A stretch of 52,010 nucleotides of DNA, taken from Ophioceras dolichostomum (taxonomy: Eukaryota; Ascomycota; Sordariomycetes; Magnaporthales; Ophioceraceae). How positions within the stretch are numbered: the first letter of the stretch is position 1; the number at the start of each line of letters is the position of its first letter. Of the stretch, positions 10,744 through 20,561 are shown in pieces. A program made the position numbers and the translations under genes. The DNA lies in NCBI GenBank assembly GCA_003049485.1, contig PYST01000288.1, positions 1 through 52,010 on the forward strand, given 5' to 3'. The notes under the pieces are model-generated. The model worked only from the letters and a program-made list of their open reading frames with translations, had not been told where the DNA came from and searched no databases.

Positions 10744-11355
10744 ATGCCGAGACACGAAACGTTATAAGGCTGGAGTAGTCAGACAAGTGTTCTGTTTAGG
10801 ACTGGTTTTGTTTCTCTCTCACACTCTCTCACACACATACACACACACATGCACGCACTTCTCCTTTGTATACCCTCGTAGTGGTATTTTCCACTTTTCA
10901 GTTTATCCATCAGAGGGCATCTTATGCCTCTTCTTCACCTGTTACGGCTTTTTTTTGGACATCGCAACTAGGGCATAGGACTGTCTGTGTCTGCCTATGA
11001 CAGTTCGCCGCTCCCTACTTGTTTCAGAGACTCTCTTTTTTAAACGACATGAAATTCAAGGACAAGCATTAGCCATTTAACTAGTAGCACTACCTGATAC
11101 TAACACACTTCCGGGATGTCTTTCAGAGTTCATCGTATCAATCGTTACTTCCCATGTTCTCGTTCTGTAGGCATGCCCCGGAGGACGGAGAGGACTAGCT
11201 CCGTCTCATATCAGCACGACAAGTGCGTCTCCCGACTAATAGGTAGACTCTGAGACATGGGGGACTGTACGACAACAACATAAGTCCGCCTGCCAGCACG
11301 AATCCGAGACATACCATCTTCCGTAAGCTTTGCAACGACCGACGTCTCAAATCCT
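10744..11355. other. Convergent intergenic with CT/CA microsatellite
   Basis: The 3' flanks of the LITAF-like gene (+) and the dehydrogenase (-) meet here. Positions 10811-10851 are a mixed (TC)n/(CA)n microsatellite, probably in the 3' UTR. No gene is seen. Confidence 0.55.
10811..10851 (+). repeat. (TC)n/(CA)n microsatellite
   Basis: TCTCTCTCACACTCTCTCAC passes into a run of CA dinucleotides, about 70 bases after the LITAF-like stop codon. Confidence 0.85.
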
Positions 11356-12111
11356 TCACCACGGCTTCTTTTCCCCTCCGTACCCGAAGAACGACGCATT
11401 ATCCCCCTCCCCCAGGCTCCCAATGACCCTCAACATCGCACTCACGCTCTCCTCCGGCGTCAACACGGCATTCGATCCACCCAACCTCGTCTTCACCCAG
11501 CCCGGATCCATCACGATCGCAACCGCCTTCTCCAGCCCTCCTTTCGAGCGAATATCGTCCGCCATGTGCGCAGTCAGCATGTTCAGCGCCGCCTTCGACA
11601 CGCTGTACCCACAGCAGTACCTCGGGCCAGTTAGCGTGTCCGTGACGGATCCCAATCCCGAAGTTATGTTCACAACTCGCACATCTCCGGCGAGCATGTC
11701 CGCGGCGAGCAGCTCGCGGGTGAGGAGCATGGGCCCGACGACGTTGACGCGCATCATCTCCTCTAGCAGGGAAGGGTCGAGGTTGAGGCTGGACTGGGAG
11801 CTCTTGCGGTTGATGCCCGCGTTGTTGACGAGGACGTCGATCTTGCGCAGCCGCAGTTTCTTCGCTGATGATGAAACATCGGCGACGAAGCGGGTGATGG
11901 AGCCCGCGTCACCGACGTCGCATTCGAAGATGTGCGCGCTGCCGCTGCCTTTCGCGGGCTCGGCGGCGGCGGCGGCGGCGTGTAGGTCTGTGAGGTCCGA
12001 TGACAGGGATCGCGTCAATGCGATGATGGTGTTGGTTTCGTCGGCAGCGAGCTGGCGAACGAATTCGAGGCCTAGGCCACGGTTCACGCCGGTGATGCAG
12101 TAGACGGGCAT
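11356..12111 (-). CDS. Short-chain dehydrogenase/reductase (classical SDR)
   Basis: A single exon of 251 residues. It is an NAD(P)H-dependent Rossmann-fold oxidoreductase acting on a small carbonyl or alcohol. The cofactor motif TGVNRGLG is at 7-14, NNAG at 97-100, the catalytic Ser in NITSG at 151, and YSVSK with Tyr169 and Lys173. All catalytic residues are present. The Met at 12111 is chosen because MPVYCITGVNRG places the Rossmann motif at the normal distance; the frame is open upstream to 12333 but that part (poly-Ile, Lys-rich) looks non-coding. The short acidic NxxG-type coenzyme region (IIALTRS) hints at NADP preference, an inference only. The subfamily resembles the C-factor/sniffer-type carbonyl reductases. 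Substrate unknown. Confidence 0.9.
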   Translation of the reverse strand: MPVYCITGVNRGLGLEFVRQLAADETNTIIALTRSLSSDLTDLHAAAAAAEPAKGSGSAHIFECDVGDAGSITRFVADVSSSAKKLRLRKIDVLVNNAGINRKSSQSSLNLDPSLLEEMMRVNVVGPMLLTRELLAADMLAGDVRVVNITSGLGSVTDTLTGPRYCCGYSVSKAALNMLTAHMADDIRSKGGLEKAVAIVMDPGWVKTRLGGSNAVLTPEESVSAMLRVIGSLGEGDNASFFGYGGEKKPW

Positions 12112-12634
12112 TGTTGGGACGATGATGATTATGACGGTCTTGCGAGACGATGTGCGGACGCCAACAGGAAATTTGTGGGGTGATTTTTTTTTTCCCGTCT
12201 CTCCCTGCGCAGAGATATCGGGAAGACTCCGCGCTCCTTTTGTAGGCACCAGAAACTCTCTGCTCGGTGCTGCCAGAGATGCTTCGGAGTTGGAACGGGT
12301 GGGGAAGCTTGCGGCAGGTGCAGCTCCGGACAACTACACGCGGGAGAGACATGCACGGAGGTCTTTCCGCACGGCCAGTTTGCATCGAAAGAGGAAACAA
12401 AAAGCGACTTCACGCTGCACTGCCGATTTGTCTGTCCACAAGCAGTGCAGTGACTCAAATTTCTGGGATTTGGTCTCCACGGTGGGATCTTCCTGAGTCT
12501 GCGAAAGGATTGGGTGAGGTTGGACAACAGGCGTGATGATGGAAGTGGACGGGTCAACTGCAGGGGTAAGGGTCATAGCTAAGCCTCATAATTTTGCAGG
12601 TACCCAAGGTCGACATCCAATCCGAACATGCAAA
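12112..12634. other. Intergenic between dehydrogenase and tRNA-Asn
   Basis: Promoter side of the leftward dehydrogenase and upstream flank of the tRNA. Overlapping short frames on both strands show no domain content. Confidence 0.5.
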
Positions 12635-12719
12635 GTCTCCGTGGCGCAATTGGTTAGCGCGTCTGACTGTTAACACAGTTGGTATCAGGAGGTTCCTGGT
12701 TCGAGCCCAGGCGGGGACG
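12635..12719 (+). tRNA. tRNA-Asn(GTT) with 11-nt intron
   Basis: The sequence folds as a complete cloverleaf. The acceptor stem GTCTCCG pairs with CGGGGAC at the 3' end, with discriminator G at 12719. The D arm is GCGC-AATTGGTTA-GCGC. The anticodon stem TCTGA pairs with TCAGG, and the T arm is CCTGG-TTCGAGC-CCAGG. The anticodon GTT is at 12669-12671. An insertion after position 37 (about 12673-12683) is a canonical short nuclear tRNA intron; removing it leaves 74 nt. No CCA is encoded, as in eukaryotes. The internal A box (TGGCGCAATTGG) and B box (GGTTCGAGCCC) are intact, so RNA polymerase III transcription is expected, with the T-rich run after 12720 as terminator. Confidence 0.94.
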
Positions 12720-13282
12720 TATTTCTTTTTTGCCTCCTTTCTAGGTCTCAATTCCTCCACACTTACTTACGCTGGCCTTCCTGCCCACACCCTCTTTTTT
12801 TTTCTCCTTTTTTTTCTTTCTTTCGAACCTTTCGGTTCGTCCGTGTTGTTTTCTGTACCCCTCTCTCCGTATGCATTTAACATGCGCTGGCGCAGGTTTC
12901 TGGTAACACTTCTGATGTTCGCACTTATCAATCTTTTCCGCGCGAAGCGGCTGGGATAAAGCTCCGAGCAATATTCTATGAAGCGGGGTCCCGGCTCGAT
13001 GGTACTGGATGTGTTCATGTGTATTAGCCGCTCAGGTACGAAGAAGCGGGAAATGTTTCCCCGGTGTTCCTCCATATCAACCCTAATATCTTCGCCCTGC
13101 TCAATATTGGGCGGGGAAGATTTCATGATCGGATCTATCGGCTGCCGCGACGCCCCTGACGAAGGATGCAGCGAGTAGCTATAAACTCATGGCAGCGTCT
13201 CTAGGCCCCGCCTATGAAAGACATCTCGTCTCCGCACATTGTCCTTCTCCGAGGCACAAGCCCCATCCACAAACCCGAGAAG
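12720..13282. other. Intergenic with pol III-type T-rich tail
   Basis: T-rich runs just after the tRNA (TTTCTTTTTT at about 12721-12730) fit a pol III terminator. The rest is the promoter of the secreted DUF8021-like gene. No further gene is seen. Confidence 0.5.
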
Positions 13283-14143
13283 ATGAAGCTGACTGCCTCC
13301 CGTCTCCTCGCCCTCGTGGGCCCGGCCAGCGCCGCTTCAGCAGAGTGCAGCCGCGACTTCCTCCAGAAAGCGACAGATGCATACATCGCAGCGCAGACCG
13401 CCGGCTCCGGCACGCTGCCCAACCTCTCCCCCGAGCTCAAGTACTTCGAGAACGACGTCGCCATGGCGATCCAGCGCTCCGTCCTCACCGAGGCCGTCAA
13501 GATCGACTTCCACCGCAGCGTGCACGACACAACCGAGTGCTCGACCTTCACCGAGATCATCGCGGCCACGAACCCGCACCAGTACGTGATCGGCACGCGC
13601 ATGGAGCACAAGGGCGACAACTCGTCCGTCTCGCTGATTGAGTCCGTCGTCACCGACCGGGGGGACTGGGCCTTCAACGCCACGGGGTACCTGTACTGGA
13701 ACTCGATCGAGACCGAGTGGGCGCCCATCCCCGAGGCCGAGCGCGATACCCGAGAGGTCATAAAGGCCGCGGGAGACGCGTACTTCAACAGGTGGAACAA
13801 TACGCGCGTCAACATCCCGCTCGGCACGCCCTGCGCACGGCTCGAGGGCGGTGCGTACACGGGCGCGAGGGATCTCCCGGGAAACACCTGCAATCTCGGC
13901 GGGTTCCCCTCGACGATCGTGGTGACGAATCGGCGGTACGTGGTGGACGAGACGATGGGGGTCGTCGTCATCTTTATGGGCTTCCCGGGGCTGGACAGGG
14001 CGGCTCCTGCGATTCCGATGCCGGATAGCCACATGTTCAGGGTCAGAAACGGGCTAGTGAGGTATATCCATACCGTGTCTGCGTGCCTATACGCCGGCTG
14101 CGGTATGAACGGGACGGGGATTCCTCAGCGCTTTATGCTCTGA
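13283..14143 (+). CDS. Secreted DUF8021-like protein
   Basis: An intronless frame of 286 residues. I start at the Met at 13283 because it gives a signal peptide (MKLTASRLLALVGPASAAS) cut before ECSRDFL; an upstream Met at 13214 adds 23 residues without a signal. The body matches my recollection of the DUF8021 pattern of secreted ascomycete proteins: CSRDFLQKATDAYIAAQTAG, then KYFENDVA, an HRSVHDTTECSTFTEII block and PHQYVIGTRM. The function is unknown; the layout recalls a pair of SnoaL-like modules. Several Asn-X-Ser/Thr sites (NSS, NAT, NNT) suggest glycosylation. Six or more Cys, including the CLYAGCG pair near the end, suggest disulfides. No disruption is visible. The family name is from memory and not verified; the secreted nature is well supported. 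Confidence 0.78.
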   Translation: MKLTASRLLALVGPASAASAECSRDFLQKATDAYIAAQTAGSGTLPNLSPELKYFENDVAMAIQRSVLTEAVKIDFHRSVHDTTECSTFTEIIAATNPHQYVIGTRMEHKGDNSSVSLIESVVTDRGDWAFNATGYLYWNSIETEWAPIPEAERDTREVIKAAGDAYFNRWNNTRVNIPLGTPCARLEGGAYTGARDLPGNTCNLGGFPSTIVVTNRRYVVDETMGVVVIFMGFPGLDRAAPAIPMPDSHMFRVRNGLVRYIHTVSACLYAGCGMNGTGIPQRFML

Positions 14144-14853
14144 TTGTTTCCAGGACGCGGTATTTGTATAACGCCGAGGCACATAGTACACAGCTCCAAA
14201 ATGAGCTTGTCCAGTCTGACAATAGGTATTGATGGCTCAAGATATCGGAGCTCGGGCCGAATCCGGCGCTCCCAAAATTCAGTTTGACAATTTGGCAGGG
14301 GCTTAATTATAACCAGGCCAGCTGCTGATATAAGAAGACAACATGGCTGGAAGGGAATTTTCAAATTGAAGTGGCAAATGCAAATGTTTTCATGAAGGCT
14401 GTATTAATATGAACGAGTGACTGGTCATTTCCAGAATGATTACTTAGAAAACGAGTGAATGTCATGAGAGACCCGTGTAACCAACCAACCACCACCATGA
14501 GAACCGAGTCAGCTCATAAAATCCCCAAGCAAAACCGCCCGCAGTTGCTGGGGGCTGACCCTCTCTCCGACCAGCAGAGTGGACGGCCAGACCGATATGA
14601 GAAACACGAGCCCCGGCTGATGTATGTACAAGTCCCCCCGGACCAGTCGTCCACTGGCCGCCCTGCCATGCTATGTCCATTCTACGACGGCCGGCGTCGT
14701 ATCATATCGTCTCACCTCAGGGCGACCCGCGCCCATCAGCAAGTGACATATATGATAGATAATAGAGTACAGCATAGCATTTGCCAGCACGCACGACGAG
14801 CCGGTCGGTACAGCAGCGTGGCGGTATTTTCCGTGCGCCGTCATAAGCCCTCG
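14144..14853. other. Convergent intergenic, no supported gene
   Basis: The 3' flanks of the secreted protein (+) and the small cysteine protein (-) meet here. The first half is AT-richer than its surroundings. No frame has recognisable content. Confidence 0.5.
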
Positions 14854-15408
14854 TTAAGTCATCGGGTTGCCTGCCATGTTGTAACGAACGCCGTTGCAGT
14901 GCATGTAGTATAGAATCCTCGCGCCGTTGTCACGCACGATGACGGGGTTCTCCATGCTGAGAATGCAGAGGCCTGATCGAAAGCCTGCTCTGACACCCAC
15001 GTGGAACGGAATGTCCTCTGGGCGGTCCACCAGCTTGAACCTGTCGAGGCTGCAGTAGCCAGTGCCCCTGTTGGTGGAGACGGGTTTGGATTATATTTAG
15101 TATTTATACTCTTCAAGGTAGCAGGGTGTATGTAGCTAGGCGGGTTGGAGTCGTGGGTACGGAGCGAGATGAGGTGAGTGGGTATAACGTGGAGTAGGCA
15201 CTTCGGGTATCGACATATGAGGTACCTATGTGCCGCGGAAAGGGACTAAGTTGGTTCTTGTGTAGGAGATGGGAGAGGAGAAAGAGTCAGGGGTTGGATT
15301 AGTAGGCACGCACCCCGAATAGTTGGTGCGTTTTCCGGCGTCGCACTGGTAGGAGATGCGGAGAGGGACCTCGCGGTTGCATCTCGCGTACTTCGTTCCT
15401 TTACACAT
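14854..15408 (-). CDS. Small six-cysteine protein, 2 exons, function unknown
   Basis: Spliced model complement(join(14854..15067, 15314..15408)), 102 residues. Exon 1 starts MCKGTKYARCNREVPLRIS and ends at a GTGCGT donor. Exon 2 begins after CAACAG and reads GGTGYCSLDRFKLVDRPEDI, ending in NMAGNPMT. Joining at the split Gly codon gives an uninterrupted frame. Six Cys are spaced over the chain (positions about 2, 10, 22, 37, 65 and 87), but there is no signal peptide, so it would be cytosolic or secreted by a non-classical route. The intron (246 nt) is long for this window and could hide another exon. I do not recognise the family. A TATA-like element lies about 215 bases upstream of the start. 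Coding status is inferred from the amino-acid composition and clean splice sites. Confidence 0.6.
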
Positions 15409-15621
15409 GATGGATGGTGGTGCCTTTCGTTAAAGATTTGGGGGTGCTAACTAGGTGTAATGGATTGAAGGGATTCTTTTGTAGCAAGTAAAAAGAGTAG
15501 GAGACTGATTCGGGGTGTATAAGCTTGGGAGAGATGTGGGAGAGACCTCAGAAGATGATTCCTGTGATGGCGATGCTGATAGCTTGGAAGATTGAGGCAC
15601 CCAGACAGAGAACCCGGGTAT

Positions 15622-15630
15622 CTTTAAATA
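15622..15630 (-). promoter_or_regulatory. TATA-like element upstream of small cysteine protein
   Basis: The minus strand reads TATTTAAAG here, about 215 bases before the ATG at 15408, followed by a CT-rich leader. It is a plausible core promoter, judged by sequence only. Confidence 0.4.
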
Positions 15631-16536
15631 CATCATTCTCTTTCTTCACTTCTTGCCCGATGACTCCTCACTTCGGGGATGGGTTGCCCCAGGCCTGTTC
15701 TTGGTCATAGACTCAGCCCCCGTCGTCCACCCGGTCTGGTGGTCATTGCTGGCCTCAGGGCGATCACCAGCAGCAGGTTGCCTCATGGCGAATGGTCCTC
15801 ATGTCAGGCCCTGGATCAAACACAACGATGGCGAGGTAAGAACGGTCGCCGTGTATCAAAGTGGCAGAGTTGGTGACCCACAGGGCTATGTCGGCGATAG
15901 CTAAGTCCGTCACCCAGGTCTGGTTTACGGCTTCAGCACTTGCCCGGCCATGAGTATGACTTACTAGTTGAATCCATCACGAGGGCCTCTTGGCAGGCGA
16001 ATGGGAGTGAGGCAGATTGACGGGATAGAAGGTCGCGAGCTTGTCTGCGTCAGCTGTTAAACAGTGCCATCTTCCTGTACTTGCTAATTTAGATTGGCTA
16101 GCCTGCTGGCCTGGCCTACACGCGGCGAGGCAGACATTCCCTTGACAGTGACGAGAAGCTTTTTGTGGGAAGTAGTAGGTCGGTCTATTTGTGCTGGGCA
16201 GTACTGTGAAACAGAACCGCGAGACGTCGACACAGGTCGTCATTGCCGGCAACCTCCAGGGCCGGCGAAGGTGCACCACCTTGTCGGCGCTATCCCGAGG
16301 CATTTCTCCAGGGAGCCAACATCAACGCATCAGGGCGAGCGAAACGGCTCGGCCACTAGTGACCTCTGGGCCGTTGTGGCTGGTTATAGAGGTTCTGTGG
16401 AGGAGGACGCGTTCACGTTGGCCTCCGGGACAACGCGTGGCGGTGCCGGCGGCACCTCCCGGCCGCCATCCCACACGGAAAGCATGGAAGTGCCCATATA
16501 AAAAAGAGGTCGAAGAGGTTGGGTGGCAAATTAAGG

Positions 16537-16572
16537 ATGAGACCCTGAAGGATGAGACCCTGACGGATGAAA
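16537..16572 (+). repeat. Short tandem repeat, 15-nt unit
   Basis: GATGAGACCCTGAAG, then GATGAGACCCTGACG, then a partial GATGAAACC. The unit is a multiple of three and, in one plus-strand frame, reads as a DETLK repeat, but no gene model supports translation. Confidence 0.7.
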
Positions 16573-18060
16573 CCGTAGGGGCAGTCACTTCTATGAAGCC
16601 ATAACCTCTGGCCATCGGAGCTAGGCTGGGGTCGAGAAAGGAAATTGGGAGGAAGACGGAAGGAAGGCAGAAGAAAAGAGTTCCTCATCTATTTTCAGTA
16701 CTTGTTCCCCGGGGTCGGTGGCACGGAGGGCTAACCCATGAGGTCGCCGAGACGCGACGGGGCGGCGGCAATGTCGGCGATATCGAGATCGTATTCGATC
16801 CCCCCGCCAGTAGGCAAGATTGAGGTGGTCAGGTGACTCCTCCATGGAGAACAGGAGCCCCAAGGAGGGTGCTGGGACCGAAGCAACAACTGGAGGTAGG
16901 CCCTGCCGAGGACTCTGGCACTATGTTCGCATTCATGGAAGCTGTACGCGCCTGCTGCAGACGACGCGCCAGGGTCCCAGTAGCAGGATCCCTCAGCAGA
17001 TGCCATCTGCGAGAAATTGTTGATTCCGCAGCATTTCCACACCATCTTCAAAGCTTGAATCCTTCTAGGTAAGACCCTCTGCAGCTCGATGAGCTTCTTC
17101 ACATAATAGTCCGCTTTGACTGGGCTGCACTAATCGCTTCATCATTCGATGAGCTAGGGCACGCGGCTCTGCAGACATGACTCTAGCCCCTTTCGGCCAT
17201 ACTACGCCCGATTGATCGTGGCGTTTGGCCAACGGCGGATCGGGAAGTTGAGGACGGCTACGCGGGACAAATCGCGATTGAACATTATTTGTTGGCATCG
17301 CCCCGTTCGTCTAAAATCCCACATTCAGGGCTCAGGATTCCTAATTGGCACAGCAGATCGATCGCCCCGCCGGTAGATAGGTAAAAATTACCATGGCAAA
17401 CGTAAAGAGCCGACCGTCGCGCAACCACGACGAAAAAACTGATCTCTGCTTTGTTAAAAAGGAGATCCGCGCCCTCCGCCCTTGCCACGGACAAGACAAT
17501 CAGTCACACAGCCTTCCCTGGCAGCGCTCGCTCGAGATCAACTGATACACTAACACTTCTCCCGACCAGGATAAGATAGTCCAGTCGGCGACTCTCGCCG
17601 GCCGCCAGCCGGGCCGCAGGATTCCACTCCCAGGTACGATCGATAACAGGACAGCGCTATTTACGGACCGAACCGCGGCGCGGAATGCCAACTGAGATGA
17701 TGGTGATTGGGTAATCAGGTACTCAGAACATTAATTATCGACCTCGGAACATTATTATCGACATAGAGGTATCTACGATCTACGGCACAAAGATCCGGCC
17801 CACAGTTTAAGCATCGAGGAGAACCGAAGGCCTAAACACCGCCCCCACCAACCCACACCAACCCGCATCACTTTCCGTCTACCATATCCCTCTTGCCCCA
17901 TCCCTGGGCCTCTGAATATATGTAGGAATGTTTGCCTTGCATTCCCCCAGCCACATCTTTATAGATCTCCAAGTACCTGGACCGTCACCCGTCACCAAGC
18001 ACCTGCACCTGCACTCCTATTTCCCCGTTTTTCTTCCTCCCTTCTCTTCCCCTCGAGCCC

Positions 18061-20561
18061 TCAAGCCGTCGCAGTCGCCAAGCACTTACACGCCGAGCTG
18101 ACCCTTGAGATCACATTCGTCGTGCACGCCTGCCTCGCGTACTCCGGCACGACCGCGACGTCCGCGACGTACGTCTTGGTGAACCCCCCACAGAACGCCC
18201 TGCTCTCCTCCAGCCTCCCCTCGATCGAGCTGGCCCTCATGGCCCTCAGGCAGTTGTCCGCGTTGCAGCCCGCGGGCTTGCAGGCCTCCTTCTTCGTGAT
18301 CTTCACCACAAACGCGCCCCTCTCGATGGTATTCACGAAGACGAAGCCCGACTTAAAGTAGGCGTAGCTCGACCAGCTGCCGGAGAAGTTGATGTCGCCG
18401 CCCCCCTCGACGGCGTCGTCCTCGGGGAAGATGTCGAAGTACGCCACCTCGCAGACGCCCGCGCCCGTGGGGTCCGACGGGATGGAGGAGACGTCGTAGA
18501 CGCGCAGGCCGGCCATGTAGCTGCTCTGGTACGAGTAGCCGTCGATGACGTACTGGTTGTGGTCGATGCCCCTGTTGGCGGCCTTGTACAGGCCGGTGTT
18601 CTTGGGGTGCTCCAGGTCGCGGATGTCCCAGATGTATGTCACAGGATAGCCGTCCTCGGCGGGGCCGGGCAGGCCCGAGTGCAGGGCGTCGTACTCGTCG
18701 TACTCGTCGTCCATGAGCAGGTACTCCTGGTTGTTGACGTCGAGGAGCCACCCCTGGTGCGTATAGGCCGAGCCCTCGTAGCCCGTGCGAGAGATGATCT
18801 TGGAGGCGTTCTTGTCGGTCACGTCGAAGATGGTGAGCGTGTCTTCGTTGTAGCCGTAGCAGATATCACGGCCGACATATTTAGTGTGCGGGCCGCGGTA
18901 GATGATGCATTGGGCCTACAGGAGGACAAGTCGATGATCAGAACAAGAAACGTTTAACTGTAACCCTAAGAGAGAGGGACGGCGCCGGAAGGGATCGGTG
19001 AGTCGGGGCATGATTGCTCACGTCGTGGACGTAGAAGTCCTGCGGGTCGCAAGCCAGCTTAGTCGGCTTAGAGGGATCCTTCAGATCGAAGAAGATCAAG
19101 CCGCCAAAGCAACCGCTGGTGCGGGGCCTCGCGCCGACAGCCACTCCGTACTCTGCCTCCTCGTTGGAAAGCACGTTGTGGGAGGCGCCGATGGGCAGGT
19201 CGGCGAAGTGGCCCGTGAGGTCGTCCGTGTTGGAGAAGGTCTTGGGCGCTTCTTGGTCCGTGACAGCTAGGAGCTTCGTCATGTCGAAGATCTGCACGCC
19301 GTGGCCGGCCATCTCGCTGCCGATAAGCATGTAGTGCTTGTAGCCACGGATCTCGCGCCACAGGTTGTCCTCGCCCAGCTCGGCGTACGTCGGTAGGAAC
19401 CCGACGAATCGCATCTTGCCGGTGGGGAGGATCTCGATGAAGGACGCGCCTTGGTACAAGCCGGCAGCTAGTATTGTTCACAGACGAAATTACCCCTGTC
19501 AGCTTACCTAGGTAGTTGTGCCCTGACGTGTTGAACGGCTGTGCACGGGTAGGGAAGGTAGGCATTGGTTGGGGACTTGGGGTACGCCACACTCACCGAT
19601 GAACTCCCTTCCAGATTCAGGATCGGTCCAACCCCAGGAAGAGCTGCCGATCGCTCCGTCCTCGGTGCTCAGTGGCGAGCCGATTGCCGAGTGTGGCAGG
19701 AAGTCGTACAGATCGGTCTACTCAGGTATGTCAGTCGAGCTCCTGTCCCACTCAGGGCCTGCAATATAATGTAATGTATTGTATTTTGTATTGTATTTCC
19801 GAGCTATTTGCGTGTGCTGTGCGCGGTATTCTACCGTATGCGGCAGGTCACGCGGTCCCAGATACAATACAAAACACATTACAATACATTATATTGCAGG
19901 CTCGGGACTCCCACTCGGGGGATGGACTGGACGGTTCGGTGAACCCACATTCTTGCACCTGAACGTGTTCAGGGGGTCACCAGGGATGGCCTCAGCGATA
20001 CCGTTCACGCATTTCGTGTAGTTCAGGCGCGGCCACTTGGACGAGTCCATCTCGCCGGATTCCCTCTCGGCCCTCCAGTGGTTCTGTTGACCAGATCTCG
20101 TCAGCTATAGTTCGCCATGCTACCTTCGGGGATAGTGCAGGGATCATCCAGCTGTTGGCTTACCATCTTGGTGGACATGAGGGCGTGGTGCACGAGGCCA
20201 TTGTCGTAGAACGCTGTGCTCCCAACTCCGTTAGAACTTCATCATTCTTGCTCAAGTGTGCACCTCGAGTCTGGCGAGAGCGCGGTGGACAGGGCCTGCA
20301 ATGTAATGTAATGTATTGTATTTTGTACTGTATTTCCGACCTATTTGCGTGTGCTGTGCGCGGTATTATACCGTACGCGGCAGGTCACGCGGTCCCAGAT
20401 ACAATACAAAACACATTACAATACATTACATTACAGGCTCTAGGGGTAGAAAACCGTTCTTGCTACTCACCAGCTGCGCGCGCCGCGTCAGGCTCGATCT
20501 CCTTCGCGGCTGCAGAGGCTGCGGTGAAGATTACCGCGCCCGTTACCTGGGAGAACTTCAT
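18061..20561 (-). CDS. Secreted choice-of-anchor-B / LVIVD-repeat-like protein, 6 exons
   Basis: Spliced model complement(join(18061..18915, 19022..19467, 19597..19717, 19949..20083, 20164..20213, 20471..20561)), 565 residues; all phases agree. The N-terminus MKFSQVTGAVIFTAASAAA is a signal peptide. The body matches the family once called choice-of-anchor B, a bladed LVIVD-type beta-propeller. Visible family motifs are SSSWGWTDPESGREFIAAG, HYMLIGSEMAGHGVQIFDMT, GASHNVLSNEEAEYG, CFGGLIFFDLKDPSKPT, CYGYNEDTLTIFDVTDKNAS, AYTHQGWLLD, HNQYVIDGYSYQSSYMAGLR and a final VNTIERGAFVVKI block. The C-terminal tail has several Cys. The biochemical role is not established. Introns 1 (257 nt) and 3 (231 nt) each contain a 145-bp inverted-repeat element; without it they would be about 112 and 86 nt, like the others (80, 129, 106 nt). 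The coding frame is intact, so the gene looks functional. Confidence 0.88.
19757..19901. mobile_element. 145-bp MITE-like element, copy 1 (intron 3)
   Basis: The ends are inverted: GCCTGCAATATAATGTA... at the left and ...CATTATATTGCAGGC at the right. The inverted similarity extends about 40 bp inward through TATTGTATTTTGTATTGTAT. The core includes GTGTGCTGTGCGCGGTATTC and a second small hairpin. It carries no open frame. A near-identical copy of the same length and orientation lies at 20294-20438. Size, terminal inverted repeats and lack of coding capacity fit a non-autonomous DNA transposon (MITE). I cannot define a clear target-site duplication. It sits within intron 3 of the choice-of-anchor-B-like gene. 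Confidence 0.8.
20294..20438. mobile_element. 145-bp MITE-like element, copy 2 (intron 1)
   Basis: This is the same element as 19757-19901, in the same orientation and of the same length, differing at only a handful of positions (for example GCAATGTAATG instead of GCAATATAATG, and TTATACCGTACG instead of TTCTACCGTATG). The ends are GCCTGCAATGTAATG and CATTACATTACAGGC. It lies in intron 1 of the same gene. The high similarity implies recent insertion or local duplication/gene conversion. Confidence 0.8.

Larger units (their letters stand above)
15409..18060. other. Gene-poor 2.65-kb stretch with weak coding-like fragments
   Basis: No gene model holds together here. On the minus strand around 15660-15920 two overlapping frames have natural-looking composition (one containing TWVTDLAIADIALWVTNS, another ending in ATHPRSEESSGKK), but each is short and cut by stops. 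At 16537-16572 a 15-nt unit (GATGAGACCCTGAAG type) is repeated in tandem. Around 16731-17102 (-) a 123-codon frame contains Cys- and Trp-bearing sequence that could be a relic. The segment just after 17860 is probably the 3' flank of the leftward gene that ends at 18061. Confidence 0.4.
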
